Below, piece by piece: positions 42,557-49,607 of a stretch of 64,000 nucleotides of DNA. The translations under genes were made by a program, and so were the position numbers. The DNA lies in assembly GCA_900539755.1 (NCBI GenBank), contig UQDC01000005.1, positions 113,013 to 177,012 on the forward strand, in the 5' to 3' direction. This DNA is from an uncultured Alistipes sp. GTDB taxonomy: Bacteria; Bacteroidota; Bacteroidia; Bacteroidales; Rikenellaceae. Every line of letters begins with the position of its first letter. The stretch's first letter is position 1. The notes below the pieces were generated by a model, which saw nothing but the letters and a program-made list of their open reading frames with translations, was not told where the DNA came from and made no database searches.

Positions 42557-42564
42557 CAAAAATA
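42557..42564 (-). promoter_or_regulatory. Promoter -7 element TATTTTTG of the DUF2795-type gene
   Basis: Exact TAnnTTTG match 61 bases upstream of the ATG at 42496, just past the adenosyltransferase stop. Confidence 0.65.
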
Positions 42565-42573
42565 GAAAAATTT

Positions 42574-43131
42574 TTATTTTTCGTATACCCAAAGTATCTC
42601 TTTTATATGAAATTCTTGTGATATTTTTCGCGCAAGCACATATAGATAGTCAGAAAAACGATTTAAATACTTAATAACATCTTGATTGACTGGGTGTTGT
42701 TCGCTAAGTGAAATGCATCTCCTTTCGCTTCGACGGCATACGGTACGAGCTATATGGCATAATGATACAAGTGGATCACCTCCCGGTAAGGTGAATTTGG
42801 TGATTTTGGGTAATGTCTCTTGGATTTCGTCAATCCATTTTTCCAGCATCGCTACATGAGTGGCATTAAATTCAGGGAGGTATTTGGTCGCCTCTTCTTC
42901 CGTGGCAAGGTATGAGGAGAGGCGCATAAGGTGATCCAGTACCAGCAGTAATTGGTCTTGATAGGTCTTGAGTTGAGGGTGTTGCGCCATGTTGTCACGT
43001 AGAAAAGCCGTTTGTGCCATCAATTCGTCAACGGTGCCATAGGCTTCTAATCTGGGGTGATTTTTGGCTACACGGGTGCCTCCCACCAAAGAGGTAGTTC
43101 CTTTATCGCCTGTTCGAGTATAGATTTTCAT
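42574..43131 (-). CDS. Cob(I)alamin adenosyltransferase, PduO type
   Basis: 185-residue ATP:corrinoid adenosyltransferase that makes adenosylcobalamin. The N-terminal IYTRTGDKGTTSLVGG (ATP-binding) and the C-terminal-half VCRRSERRCISL and LNRFSDYLYVLAR blocks are the PduO hallmarks. Adenosylcobalamin would serve methylmalonyl-CoA mutase, which would supply methylmalonyl-CoA to a decarboxylase like that at 16 kb; no mutase is in the window. Third gene of a minus-strand run after the flavoprotein and methyltransferase-like genes. Confidence 0.93.
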   Translation of the reverse strand: MKIYTRTGDKGTTSLVGGTRVAKNHPRLEAYGTVDELMAQTAFLRDNMAQHPQLKTYQDQLLLVLDHLMRLSSYLATEEEATKYLPEFNATHVAMLEKWIDEIQETLPKITKFTLPGGDPLVSLCHIARTVCRRSERRCISLSEQHPVNQDVIKYLNRFSDYLYVLARKISQEFHIKEILWVYEK

Positions 43132-43174
43132 ATGTTTGATGTTTAATTGCGTTGAAAATGGTTGGTTGAGTTGG

Positions 43175-43705
43175 TTAAATCCGGTAGTGTTGCGGTTGTA
43201 ATTTGGGGTCTACAAAATAGAGCATTATTACGCGTCGATCAACACTGACACAGGGGTATTCATTGCAAAGTTGTCGAGCTAATTTCCATTTTTGGGTTGT
43301 GCGATATGGAGATAGCATTACAAGACAACAAGGCCGATTGAGTGTTTGCGGGGCTACTGTTGCAATGATATCAAGTGGCGTTTGGGGTAATAGTACGCAA
43401 AAAACGCGCCCGTTAGGTATTTCGTAGGTTGAATTCCCGATCAACACATATTGATCCATTTGACAATGAGTATATAGGTTCTGCAATAGGATGCCGGTCT
43501 TTTGACCAACTCCACGTTTAATGAGAGCCTGATATAGGGAACGGTCGCTGCCTGTGATCCGATTTTTCATAAAGACATTGCGTACAATCCCATACATGAA
43601 AGGGGAGTGTACGCCATGTCCGCGCCAGTGTCGCACATGAATTTTGCCTCTGAGACGGAAGTAATTTCGGAAAATTTGCCGTTTGATGCTGACGATCAGA
43701 GCCAT
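43175..43705 (-). CDS. Shortened SAM-methyltransferase-like protein of the HGxHSPF family
   Basis: 176 residues. The N-terminus (VRHWRGHGVHSPFMYGIV) and the C-terminus (VSVDRRVIMLYFVDPKLQPQHYRI) resemble a Bacteroidales protein family of ~250 residues that carries a class I methyltransferase core between these parts. Here the glycine-rich SAM loop is not found and the middle is short, so binding of SAM is unlikely. It starts 3 bases after the flavoprotein stop. Either a degenerate paralogue or a shortened relative with another role; no frameshift is seen. Confidence 0.65.
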   Translation of the reverse strand: MALIVSIKRQIFRNYFRLRGKIHVRHWRGHGVHSPFMYGIVRNVFMKNRITGSDRSLYQALIKRGVGQKTGILLQNLYTHCQMDQYVLIGNSTYEIPNGRVFCVLLPQTPLDIIATVAPQTLNRPCCLVMLSPYRTTQKWKLARQLCNEYPCVSVDRRVIMLYFVDPKLQPQHYRI

Positions 43706-43708
43706 GAG

Positions 43709-44962
43709 CTATGGATTAAGTTTCCCGGCAAGATGGCCGGTAGAGTAGGCTATTTGTAGGTTGTATCCGCCAGTGTTGGCGTCAATATCGAGTACCTCTC
43801 CTGCAAAATAGAGGCCACGGATCAATTTTGACTGCATGTTCATGGGATTGACTTCGTCGGTGCAAACCCCTCCTGCAGTGACAATGGCTTCTCGAAATGA
43901 AGCGTAATCTACGATAGTGATGCGCCAAGATTTCAAGGTGTCGATCAATAGTCGCTGAGTTGTTGCAGTGAGTGTTTGGATCGGTCGTGTTGGGTCGAGT
44001 TTTGAGCGACGAGCCCATTCCCCGATCAACAAGGATGGCACCAGTTTCGCCAGTAAATGTCTGATTGGCGCTTTGTCGGACAATGTAGCCTTCTCGCGTT
44101 CGAATCGCGCATTGAGCTGCTCGACAGACAGAGATGGTTTAAGATCAAGTCTTAACTCGACATGATGTTCATCGATCAGAGCATCGACAGCCTGCCGACT
44201 GAGTCGTAATACAATGGCACCACCGACCCCCAATGTTGTAAAAGTAAGCTCTCCGAACTCTTCGGCTACTTTTTTACTGTCAATGTATAGTTGAGCCGAT
44301 ACATTGCGTAGTGTAAAATCAATCAACGGCTTAGGAGTGGGGCGATCGGCAATCAGTGGAGTCAGTGAGGGGCGGATTGGAACGATCGTATGACCGAGTC
44401 GATGGGCCAATCGATATCCGTCTCCGGTGGAACCAGTCGCAGGATAGGAGGCTCCTCCTGTGGCGAGAATAACGGTTTGACAAGTGATTTGTTCTGTGGA
44501 GTTATCGTCATACCGTACAAAGACGCCTGTAATTTGTTTATTACGCACTGTTATTTCCTCGACACGGGCGTGTGTAGTTATTTCGACGCCCTGTTGCCGA
44601 CACCATGCGATATGCGCTTCAGCGACGTCCCACGCACGACCGCTTGTCGGGAATACACGACGACCTCGCTCAACACTCAATGGAACTCCGATTTGTTCGA
44701 AAAAGTGCATGGTGGTTTCACAGTCAAACTGTTGCCATGCATATCGGATGAAATTGGCACCACTGCGGACTTTGGCTAAAAACTCCTCTTGGTTGCAAAG
44801 ATTGGTCAGGTTACAACGGCCTTTCCCGGTTATGCGGACTTTACGTTGGGGTTTCTCCATCCGTTCGCACAATAACACATTGCGACCCGTAGCAGCTGCG
44901 ACTCCAGCCGCCATGATTCCTGCGGCGCCTCCGCCTATGACCACGGTCGAGTAGTGTTTCAT
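43709..44962 (-). CDS. FAD-dependent oxidoreductase, HI0933/BaiN family
   Basis: 417-residue flavoprotein. The dinucleotide-binding GGGAAGIMAAGVAA opens the protein, followed by the family motif KVRITGKGRCNLTN, RRVFPTSGRAWDVAEA, ILATGGASYPATGSTGDGY and the C-terminal GEVLDIDANTGGYNLQIAYSTG. HI0933-like proteins are widespread and their reaction is mostly unknown; one member, BaiN, acts on bile acids, but this cannot be inferred here. ATG 44962 is used because the upstream candidate at 44980 lies inside the promoter element at 44978-44985. First gene of a run with the methyltransferase-like and cobalamin adenosyltransferase genes. Confidence 0.9.
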   Translation of the reverse strand: MKHYSTVVIGGGAAGIMAAGVAAATGRNVLLCERMEKPQRKVRITGKGRCNLTNLCNQEEFLAKVRSGANFIRYAWQQFDCETTMHFFEQIGVPLSVERGRRVFPTSGRAWDVAEAHIAWCRQQGVEITTHARVEEITVRNKQITGVFVRYDDNSTEQITCQTVILATGGASYPATGSTGDGYRLAHRLGHTIVPIRPSLTPLIADRPTPKPLIDFTLRNVSAQLYIDSKKVAEEFGELTFTTLGVGGAIVLRLSRQAVDALIDEHHVELRLDLKPSLSVEQLNARFEREKATLSDKAPIRHLLAKLVPSLLIGEWARRSKLDPTRPIQTLTATTQRLLIDTLKSWRITIVDYASFREAIVTAGGVCTDEVNPMNMQSKLIRGLYFAGEVLDIDANTGGYNLQIAYSTGHLAGKLNP

Positions 44963-44977
44963 TGTCCGATTTTTAGA

Positions 44978-44985
44978 CAAAGGTA
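44978..44985 (-). promoter_or_regulatory. Promoter -7 element TACCTTTG of the flavoprotein gene
   Basis: Exact TAnnTTTG match. The predicted start near 44971 leaves a leader of about 10 bases before ATG 44962, which decides that start codon. Confidence 0.75.
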
Positions 44986-45028
44986 AAAAATCGGTTCAGT
45001 TTCCATTAAGGTTTCTGCGAAAAATGTG

Positions 45029-45036
45029 TACATTTG
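45029..45036 (+). promoter_or_regulatory. Promoter -7 element TACATTTG of nusB
   Basis: Exact TAnnTTTG match 60 bases before the nusB ATG, divergent from the flavoprotein promoter 45 bases away. Confidence 0.75.
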
Positions 45037-45096
45037 CAGACCATTTGTCCGAACGCTGGTTCGGCAATATGAACAAGTAACGAAAGTCCTGTCCAG

Positions 45097-46041
45097 ATGT
45101 TAAGCAGAAGATTATTACGCATTAAGGTTCTCAAAGCGCTTTATGCCCATTTCAAATCGGAATCCGATTCTTTGATTTCATCCGAGAAAAATTTGATGTT
45201 TAGCATCGACAAGACCTACGAACTGTACCATCAGCTGTTGTGGTTGATCGTCGATGTAGCCACATTGGCTGAAAATCGCATTGAACTGGGGCGCAAAAAA
45301 CATCTGCCCACTGAAGAAGAGCGTAATCCCAATACCAAATTTATTGAGAATCGTGTAGTAGCGCTGCTGCGTGGCAGTGAGAATCTGACTGACTATTTGG
45401 CGGCGCACAAACTGGGCTGGATTCAATACCCTGAATTGATCAAGACCTTGTATAACTCGATGATTTCGAGCGACTATTATAAAGAGTATATGGCCTCTCC
45501 GACGCGTTCATTCAAAGAAGATCGCAAATTTGTGGAGAATTTTTATACGCTTACGGCCGATAGTTGTGTGGAGTTGGAGAATGTCGTTGAAGAGCAATCA
45601 ATCTTTTGGTCGGATGATCTCGATTTCGCCAATATTATGGTGATCCGTACAATCTCCAATATGAAGGCCTCTCAAACTGAGGTTGAGCTGTTGCCTCAAT
45701 ATAAAAATGAGGATGACCGGGAGTATGTGAAGGAGCTGTTCCGCCATGCTGTTGTGCATTATAACGAGTATTACGAATACATCGGTCGTTTTACGAAGAA
45801 TTGGGATGTCGATCGTATCGCCTTCATGGATAATCTGATTATGGTAACTACCATGTCAGAGTTAATAGCTTTCCCATCTATTCCGGTCAAAGTAACTTTC
45901 GATGAGTTTATCGAGATTGCCAAATATTATAGTACACCGAGCAGTAGTACTTTTATCAATGGCGTGTTAGACAAGGTGGTCGAAGCTCTGCATGAGGAGG
46001 GTAAGATCGCCAAAAGTGGTCGAGGCTTGTTGGAAAAGTAA
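45097..46041 (+). CDS. nusB: Transcription antitermination factor NusB, long Bacteroidota form
   Basis: NusB binds boxA RNA with S10 to support antitermination of rRNA operons. The family N-terminus (SRRLLRIKVLKALYAHF) and C-terminal half (WDVDRIAFMDNLIMVTTMSEL, then VTFDEFIEIAKYYSTPSS and FINGVLDKVV) are clear. At 314 residues it is about twice the E. coli length because of a large middle insertion typical of the phylum. Confidence 0.95.
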   Translation: MLSRRLLRIKVLKALYAHFKSESDSLISSEKNLMFSIDKTYELYHQLLWLIVDVATLAENRIELGRKKHLPTEEERNPNTKFIENRVVALLRGSENLTDYLAAHKLGWIQYPELIKTLYNSMISSDYYKEYMASPTRSFKEDRKFVENFYTLTADSCVELENVVEEQSIFWSDDLDFANIMVIRTISNMKASQTEVELLPQYKNEDDREYVKELFRHAVVHYNEYYEYIGRFTKNWDVDRIAFMDNLIMVTTMSELIAFPSIPVKVTFDEFIEIAKYYSTPSSSTFINGVLDKVVEALHEEGKIAKSGRGLLEK

Positions 46042-46301
46042 GATAAAGCTCTGTTTCAGGGTGATCTGCATAGATGAGTCTTCCAACGATTTTATAGTTG
46101 TTTTCAATACATTATAAAGTCTATTAAATAGCGCACTTGTGATTCATTTGTTTTAACCGAATCGGTTATGTGCAACAAAATTCTTTGGTGTACATTATTC
46201 CTAAAATTAAGGTTGTGTCGGTTAAGAGAATGCAGATTACATGTTGAGCTTTTCTGTCCTCGCATCTACTCTCAACACAATATCAAATCAGGTTACAATC
46301 A

Positions 46302-46781
46302 ATGATTTCGAATTCTGTTTTTCGTCCCCTTTTGCTATGTGGCGCAATGGCAATTCAGGTGTTTGGTGGGGTGTCTTGTGCAAGTTCATCACAGTCTGAA
46401 GGTGACGATAACAACACAACATCAGCGAATGTAGCTTCTATGACGATTGAATTGTCCGATTCACTCTTGCGGGTCGGACCGACAAGTGATACGATTGATT
46501 TAGGACGCATGTATGCAGGAGAGGTGATCCGACGCGATTTGGCGATACGCAATGTCGGTCCTTCTGCTTTTTTGATTTTAGAGGTAAAGACCAGTTGTGG
46601 GTGTACGCAAGTCGATTTTTACAAAAAGCCTATTCGTTCAGGTGAGTCGGTGCCCTTTTCATTCGAATTTGATAGCCGGGGATTCAATGGATATCAACTG
46701 AAGCATATTACACTTCGTACCTCGCTTGGTCCGCAGCCTTATACGTTGGTGGTAACCGGTGAGGTAATTCCTGAATCGTAA
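46302..46781 (+). CDS. DUF1573 exported protein, probable lipoprotein
   Basis: 159 residues with an N-terminal signal (LLLCGAMAIQVFGG) ending at GVSC, a weak lipobox, so lipoprotein anchoring is probable but not certain. The DUF1573 core is an immunoglobulin-like ASH fold with VKTSCGCTQVDFYKKPI and a FDSRGFNGYQLKHITLRT strand pair. These proteins are abundant in Bacteroidota envelopes with unknown roles. It lies 66 bases before the yajC promoter region and 260 bases after nusB; no exact promoter match was found. Confidence 0.85.
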   Translation: MISNSVFRPLLLCGAMAIQVFGGVSCASSSQSEGDDNNTTSANVASMTIELSDSLLRVGPTSDTIDLGRMYAGEVIRRDLAIRNVGPSAFLILEVKTSCGCTQVDFYKKPIRSGESVPFSFEFDSRGFNGYQLKHITLRTSLGPQPYTLVVTGEVIPES

Positions 46782-46852
46782 ATTTTTCAATCAGCAGTTC
46801 TTCCATTTTTCCGCACTTTTGGTAATCGTGTGGAAAATATCACGGAATGTTT

Positions 46853-46860
46853 TATATTTG
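46853..46860 (+). promoter_or_regulatory. Promoter -7 element TATATTTG of yajC
   Basis: Exact TAnnTTTG match 25 bases before ATG 46886; it excludes the longer frame from 46847. Confidence 0.75.
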
Positions 46861-46885
46861 TATCCATAATCAAATATCTTTTATT

Positions 46886-47209
46886 ATGAATATGATGACA
46901 ATTATGTTGCAGGCACAGCCTTCAGCCGCTGGTGGCAGTATGCAGTTCCTGATTATGATGGTGCTGATTTTTGCGGTGATGTATTTCCTGATGATTCGCC
47001 CTCAGCAGAAAAAACAGAAAGAGTTGGTGAAATTCCGCAATGCACTGGAAAAAGGGCAGAAAATTGTTACTGCCGGTGGTATTTACGGTACTGTAAAAGA
47101 GGTTAAAGAGGGTTATGTGCTGGTCGAAGTGGACAACAATGTCGCCATTCGTGTTGATAAGAACATGGTGATGCGTGATCCTTCAGACATTGCAACGCCT
47201 GCAAAATAG
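46886..47209 (+). CDS. yajC: Preprotein translocase auxiliary subunit YajC
   Basis: 107-residue single-pass membrane protein of the Sec holotranslocon (SecDF-YajC). One membrane helix (FLIMMVLIFAVMYFLMI) is followed by the invariant RPQQKKQKE and the small cytoplasmic domain ending near VDKNMVMRDPSD. Start chosen at ATG 46886 from the promoter position and family N-terminus. Followed by a terminator; secDF is not adjacent. Confidence 0.95.
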   Translation: MNMMTIMLQAQPSAAGGSMQFLIMMVLIFAVMYFLMIRPQQKKQKELVKFRNALEKGQKIVTAGGIYGTVKEVKEGYVLVEVDNNVAIRVDKNMVMRDPSDIATPAK

Positions 47210-47249
47210 TCGATAGAATATCGTTGAGATTTTGAGTCTCAGTTTGTAC

Positions 47250-47278
47250 AACCCGGCGCGATTGCGTCGGGTTTTTTA
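47250..47278 (+). terminator. Terminator of yajC
   Basis: Stem ACCCGGCGC with GCGTCGGGT (one mispair), 4-base loop, followed by six T. Confidence 0.88.
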
Positions 47279-47612
47279 TTGTAATGTTATTGATCGCTTA
47301 GTAGGAACAGTGATGATGAGATGTGGCGAGATTTTACGGTATGTGTCTGATCAATTTGTCCTATATGTGGATTGTGTGGTTTAATAGACAGGTAATCAGG
47401 TGTCACTTAAATGGTATCGCAAGTCTATTAAAAGGCCATATGGTATAATGGTAAGATCATGATGTGTTTTACTGGTGTGGTCATGTTGATGATAAATGTA
47501 GCGGAATAGTAATGGCGTTGGAATGAGAGGGATGATGCCCAAGAATACGCTGGAGTTGATTGGAGCCCCATATTTACGGTCGGGTGCAGGGCCGGAAAAT
47601 ATGACGTAGGAT

Positions 47613-47648
47613 AAAAAATACGGCCGCCATGTCATGAATGGCGGCCGT
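47613..47648 (-). terminator. Terminator of the M28 peptidase gene
   Basis: Perfect 11-bp GC-rich stem (47620-47630 with 47638-47648), followed on the minus strand by TATTTTTTAT. Confidence 0.88.
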
Positions 47649-47675
47649 GCTGAGAATCGATGTAGTTATGTATAC

Positions 47676-49016
47676 CTATTTCTGAGGTTGTGGGCGATAG
47701 GTGAGTCGTAAAGGTTCGAACGCAAGACGATTAATCAGGTTGACAGCATAGTTGTACACCATGACCATGCCGTCATAATTGATGCGATCCGGAGTGTCTG
47801 TGGGCTTGTGATAATCCACGTGGTGTGGAGTGCCGAATGAAAATGCCGGAATGCCTTTTGCATAGAATGACGAATAATCGGTCGGGCCCTTTTCGCGGAA
47901 TTCCCATACCAGCTCGAGGTTGTCGTTGTTTGGCAGGGATGCAAACAGAGCTGGTGCTTCGTAAGCTGATCCTAAACCGCGGATACCCAAAGTGCGTTCG
48001 TTAGGCATACGGCCCATCATGTCAATGTTGACCATGGCTTTGACGTTGTCAAGAGGTTCGACAGGATGATCAGCATAATAACGTGAACCTTTCAAACCAC
48101 GCTCTTCGGCACCAAACAGAATGACAATGACATCTTTTTTCAGGAATGCGCGACGTTCGCTGATGTAACGAGCCAATTCCAAAATACCGGCAGTGCCCGA
48201 TGCGTTGTCGTCTGCTCCTGCAAAAATGGCCGGTTCTCCTTCGAACTCTTCGAGTCCCATGTGATCATAGTGTGCGCCAAGAATAAGGACATCTCCTTCC
48301 GGATTGTTCTCCTCAGGAGCTTCGATTTTGGCTACGACATTGAAGGTGTGCTCGGTGTTGACATCGATGGACACGGTGGCTTCGAGCTGTTTTTGTGCCA
48401 ACAACGTTTTAGCTGCCTTTTCGCTGACCTTCATTACCATAAAGTCAGGTCCTGACGGCCAACGGGCTGGCAGATTGCTCAGCGGTTGTCCAACCATTAA
48501 AATGCCTTTTGCACCATTTTTCAACGCGGTTGTCTCACGGGAACGTTGTTCGCTGCCATCCGAGTAGGAGCGGGGAGTGAGATGCACCACAACAAATTTT
48601 CCTTTGACATCTTTCCCTTCGTAGTCACGGGCTTTGCCTTCTCCCAGATCGATTACTTCTCCGCTGAATGTGCCTGTATTCGAAGTGACGGAGGGAATGA
48701 AATCACGTCCTAAAACCAATGTCCGTTTACCGGCTTTAAGTGTGTTCCCCTCGTCAGTGAGGTAACGGTACGCTGAATAAGAAAACTCCTGGAGTCCATC
48801 TTTAGCCAGTAATTTGAATCCGGGCAGTGCTTTGAGTTGTTCGCGAATGTAGTTTACTGCCAAGGTGTCTCCATGTGTGTTGGGCTTGCGTCCGGCGAAC
48901 TCTTCGCTTGCCAACGTGTAAACGTGTGCTTTGAGACGATCCTTGACCCCTTGTCCTTGTGCAAATGCACCGCTGGCCAACAGAGCGCACGAGAGAATAA
49001 TAAAGCTTTTTTTCAT
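47676..49016 (-). CDS. Exported M28 family zinc aminopeptidase with protease-associated domain
   Basis: 446 residues from ATG 49016, which opens the signal peptide MKKSFIILSCALLASGAFAQ. A protease-associated-like insertion (about 100-200) precedes the M28 core. The zinc ligands and catalytic acids are visible in LGAHYDHMG, FAGADDNASGTAGILEL, LFGAEERGLKGS, VNIDMMGRM and TPHHVDYHKPTDT. It likely trims peptides in the periplasm or outside the cell. It follows the DUF5606 gene by 13 bases and shares its promoter. Confidence 0.93.
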   Translation of the reverse strand: MKKSFIILSCALLASGAFAQGQGVKDRLKAHVYTLASEEFAGRKPNTHGDTLAVNYIREQLKALPGFKLLAKDGLQEFSYSAYRYLTDEGNTLKAGKRTLVLGRDFIPSVTSNTGTFSGEVIDLGEGKARDYEGKDVKGKFVVVHLTPRSYSDGSEQRSRETTALKNGAKGILMVGQPLSNLPARWPSGPDFMVMKVSEKAAKTLLAQKQLEATVSIDVNTEHTFNVVAKIEAPEENNPEGDVLILGAHYDHMGLEEFEGEPAIFAGADDNASGTAGILELARYISERRAFLKKDVIVILFGAEERGLKGSRYYADHPVEPLDNVKAMVNIDMMGRMPNERTLGIRGLGSAYEAPALFASLPNNDNLELVWEFREKGPTDYSSFYAKGIPAFSFGTPHHVDYHKPTDTPDRINYDGMVMVYNYAVNLINRLAFEPLRLTYRPQPQK

Positions 49017-49029
49017 GCGTCTTAATGGA

Positions 49030-49449
49030 TTATGCTTCTTGAGCTGGTTCTTCTTCGTCTTCAATGGAAAAATCGGTCATGCCGATACCAACCAGAATGT
49101 TGTACCAAGCAACTACCTTTTTCATGTCTGATACATGCACACGGTCACGATCGTATTCAGGTAGTACAGTGGCGAAGAATTTTTTTAACTCCTCAGGGGT
49201 TGATTTGGGGCTGATGGCCTCTTTGCCTTCCGTGTATTTATAGATGTTTTCGAAAACTTTGCCCAGTGGAATGTCGTCGTTTTCGGTATAGATGGCAATT
49301 TCACCCAGCGCACTCACTTTAGCCGAGCCGGATGCGTTGCTGCGTTTCCCGTCGGTCAGAGATTCGACGATCACTCCGTTGTGGCTCTGTGCTACGAACT
49401 TGAACAGCCCGCTTTGGCCCGATATGGCCAGGATTTCTTTTAGTTTCAT
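49030..49449 (-). CDS. DUF5606 family protein
   Basis: 139-residue cytoplasmic protein. The N-terminus MKLKEILAISGQSGLFKFVA followed by SHNGVIVESLTDGKR is the DUF5606 pattern, conserved across Bacteroidota with unknown function; its ~50-residue first part looks like a small beta barrel and the C-terminal half is helical (VSDMKKVVAWYNIL) with an acidic tail. Promoter at 49501-49508; the M28 peptidase gene follows. Confidence 0.85.
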   Translation of the reverse strand: MKLKEILAISGQSGLFKFVAQSHNGVIVESLTDGKRSNASGSAKVSALGEIAIYTENDDIPLGKVFENIYKYTEGKEAISPKSTPEELKKFFATVLPEYDRDRVHVSDMKKVVAWYNILVGIGMTDFSIEDEEEPAQEA

Positions 49450-49500
49450 GGTTTGTTGTTATGTTTTGATGATAAATTGTCGTTTTTGTGGAACGGAGAG

Positions 49501-49508
49501 CAAATATA
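49501..49508 (-). promoter_or_regulatory. Promoter -7 element TATATTTG of the DUF5606-M28 unit
   Basis: Exact TAnnTTTG match 52 bases upstream of ATG 49449. Confidence 0.75.
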
Positions 49509-49607
49509 TTCATTTCATTGGATTTTCGTGATCTGTGACTCCTAAAAATTAGGAGAAGTCGGGGAATTTTTCTAAAATTGCGATCTTGTAATATCTAAGA
49601 TAAATCT

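Larger units (their letters stand above)
47210..47675. other. Intergenic region between convergent yajC and M28 peptidase genes
   Basis: About 466 bases holding two terminators (47250-47278 and 47613-47648, listed separately). Between them I see no gene. The minus-strand frame 47396-47635 begins inside a terminator stem and is not credible. Confidence 0.55.

Noticed and set aside
47440..47515. tRNA-like stretch containing TGGTATAATGGTAAGATC
   Set aside because: It looks like a D-arm, but no matching acceptor stem, anticodon arm or T-loop (GGTTCGA) follows.
47396..47635. 79-codon minus-strand frame between yajC and the M28 gene
   Set aside because: It starts inside the M28 terminator stem and has no homology or ribosome-binding site.
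49509..49607. Possible threonine attenuator before thrA
   Set aside because: No Thr/Ile-rich leader peptide or alternative hairpins; the leader appears to be about 20 bases.
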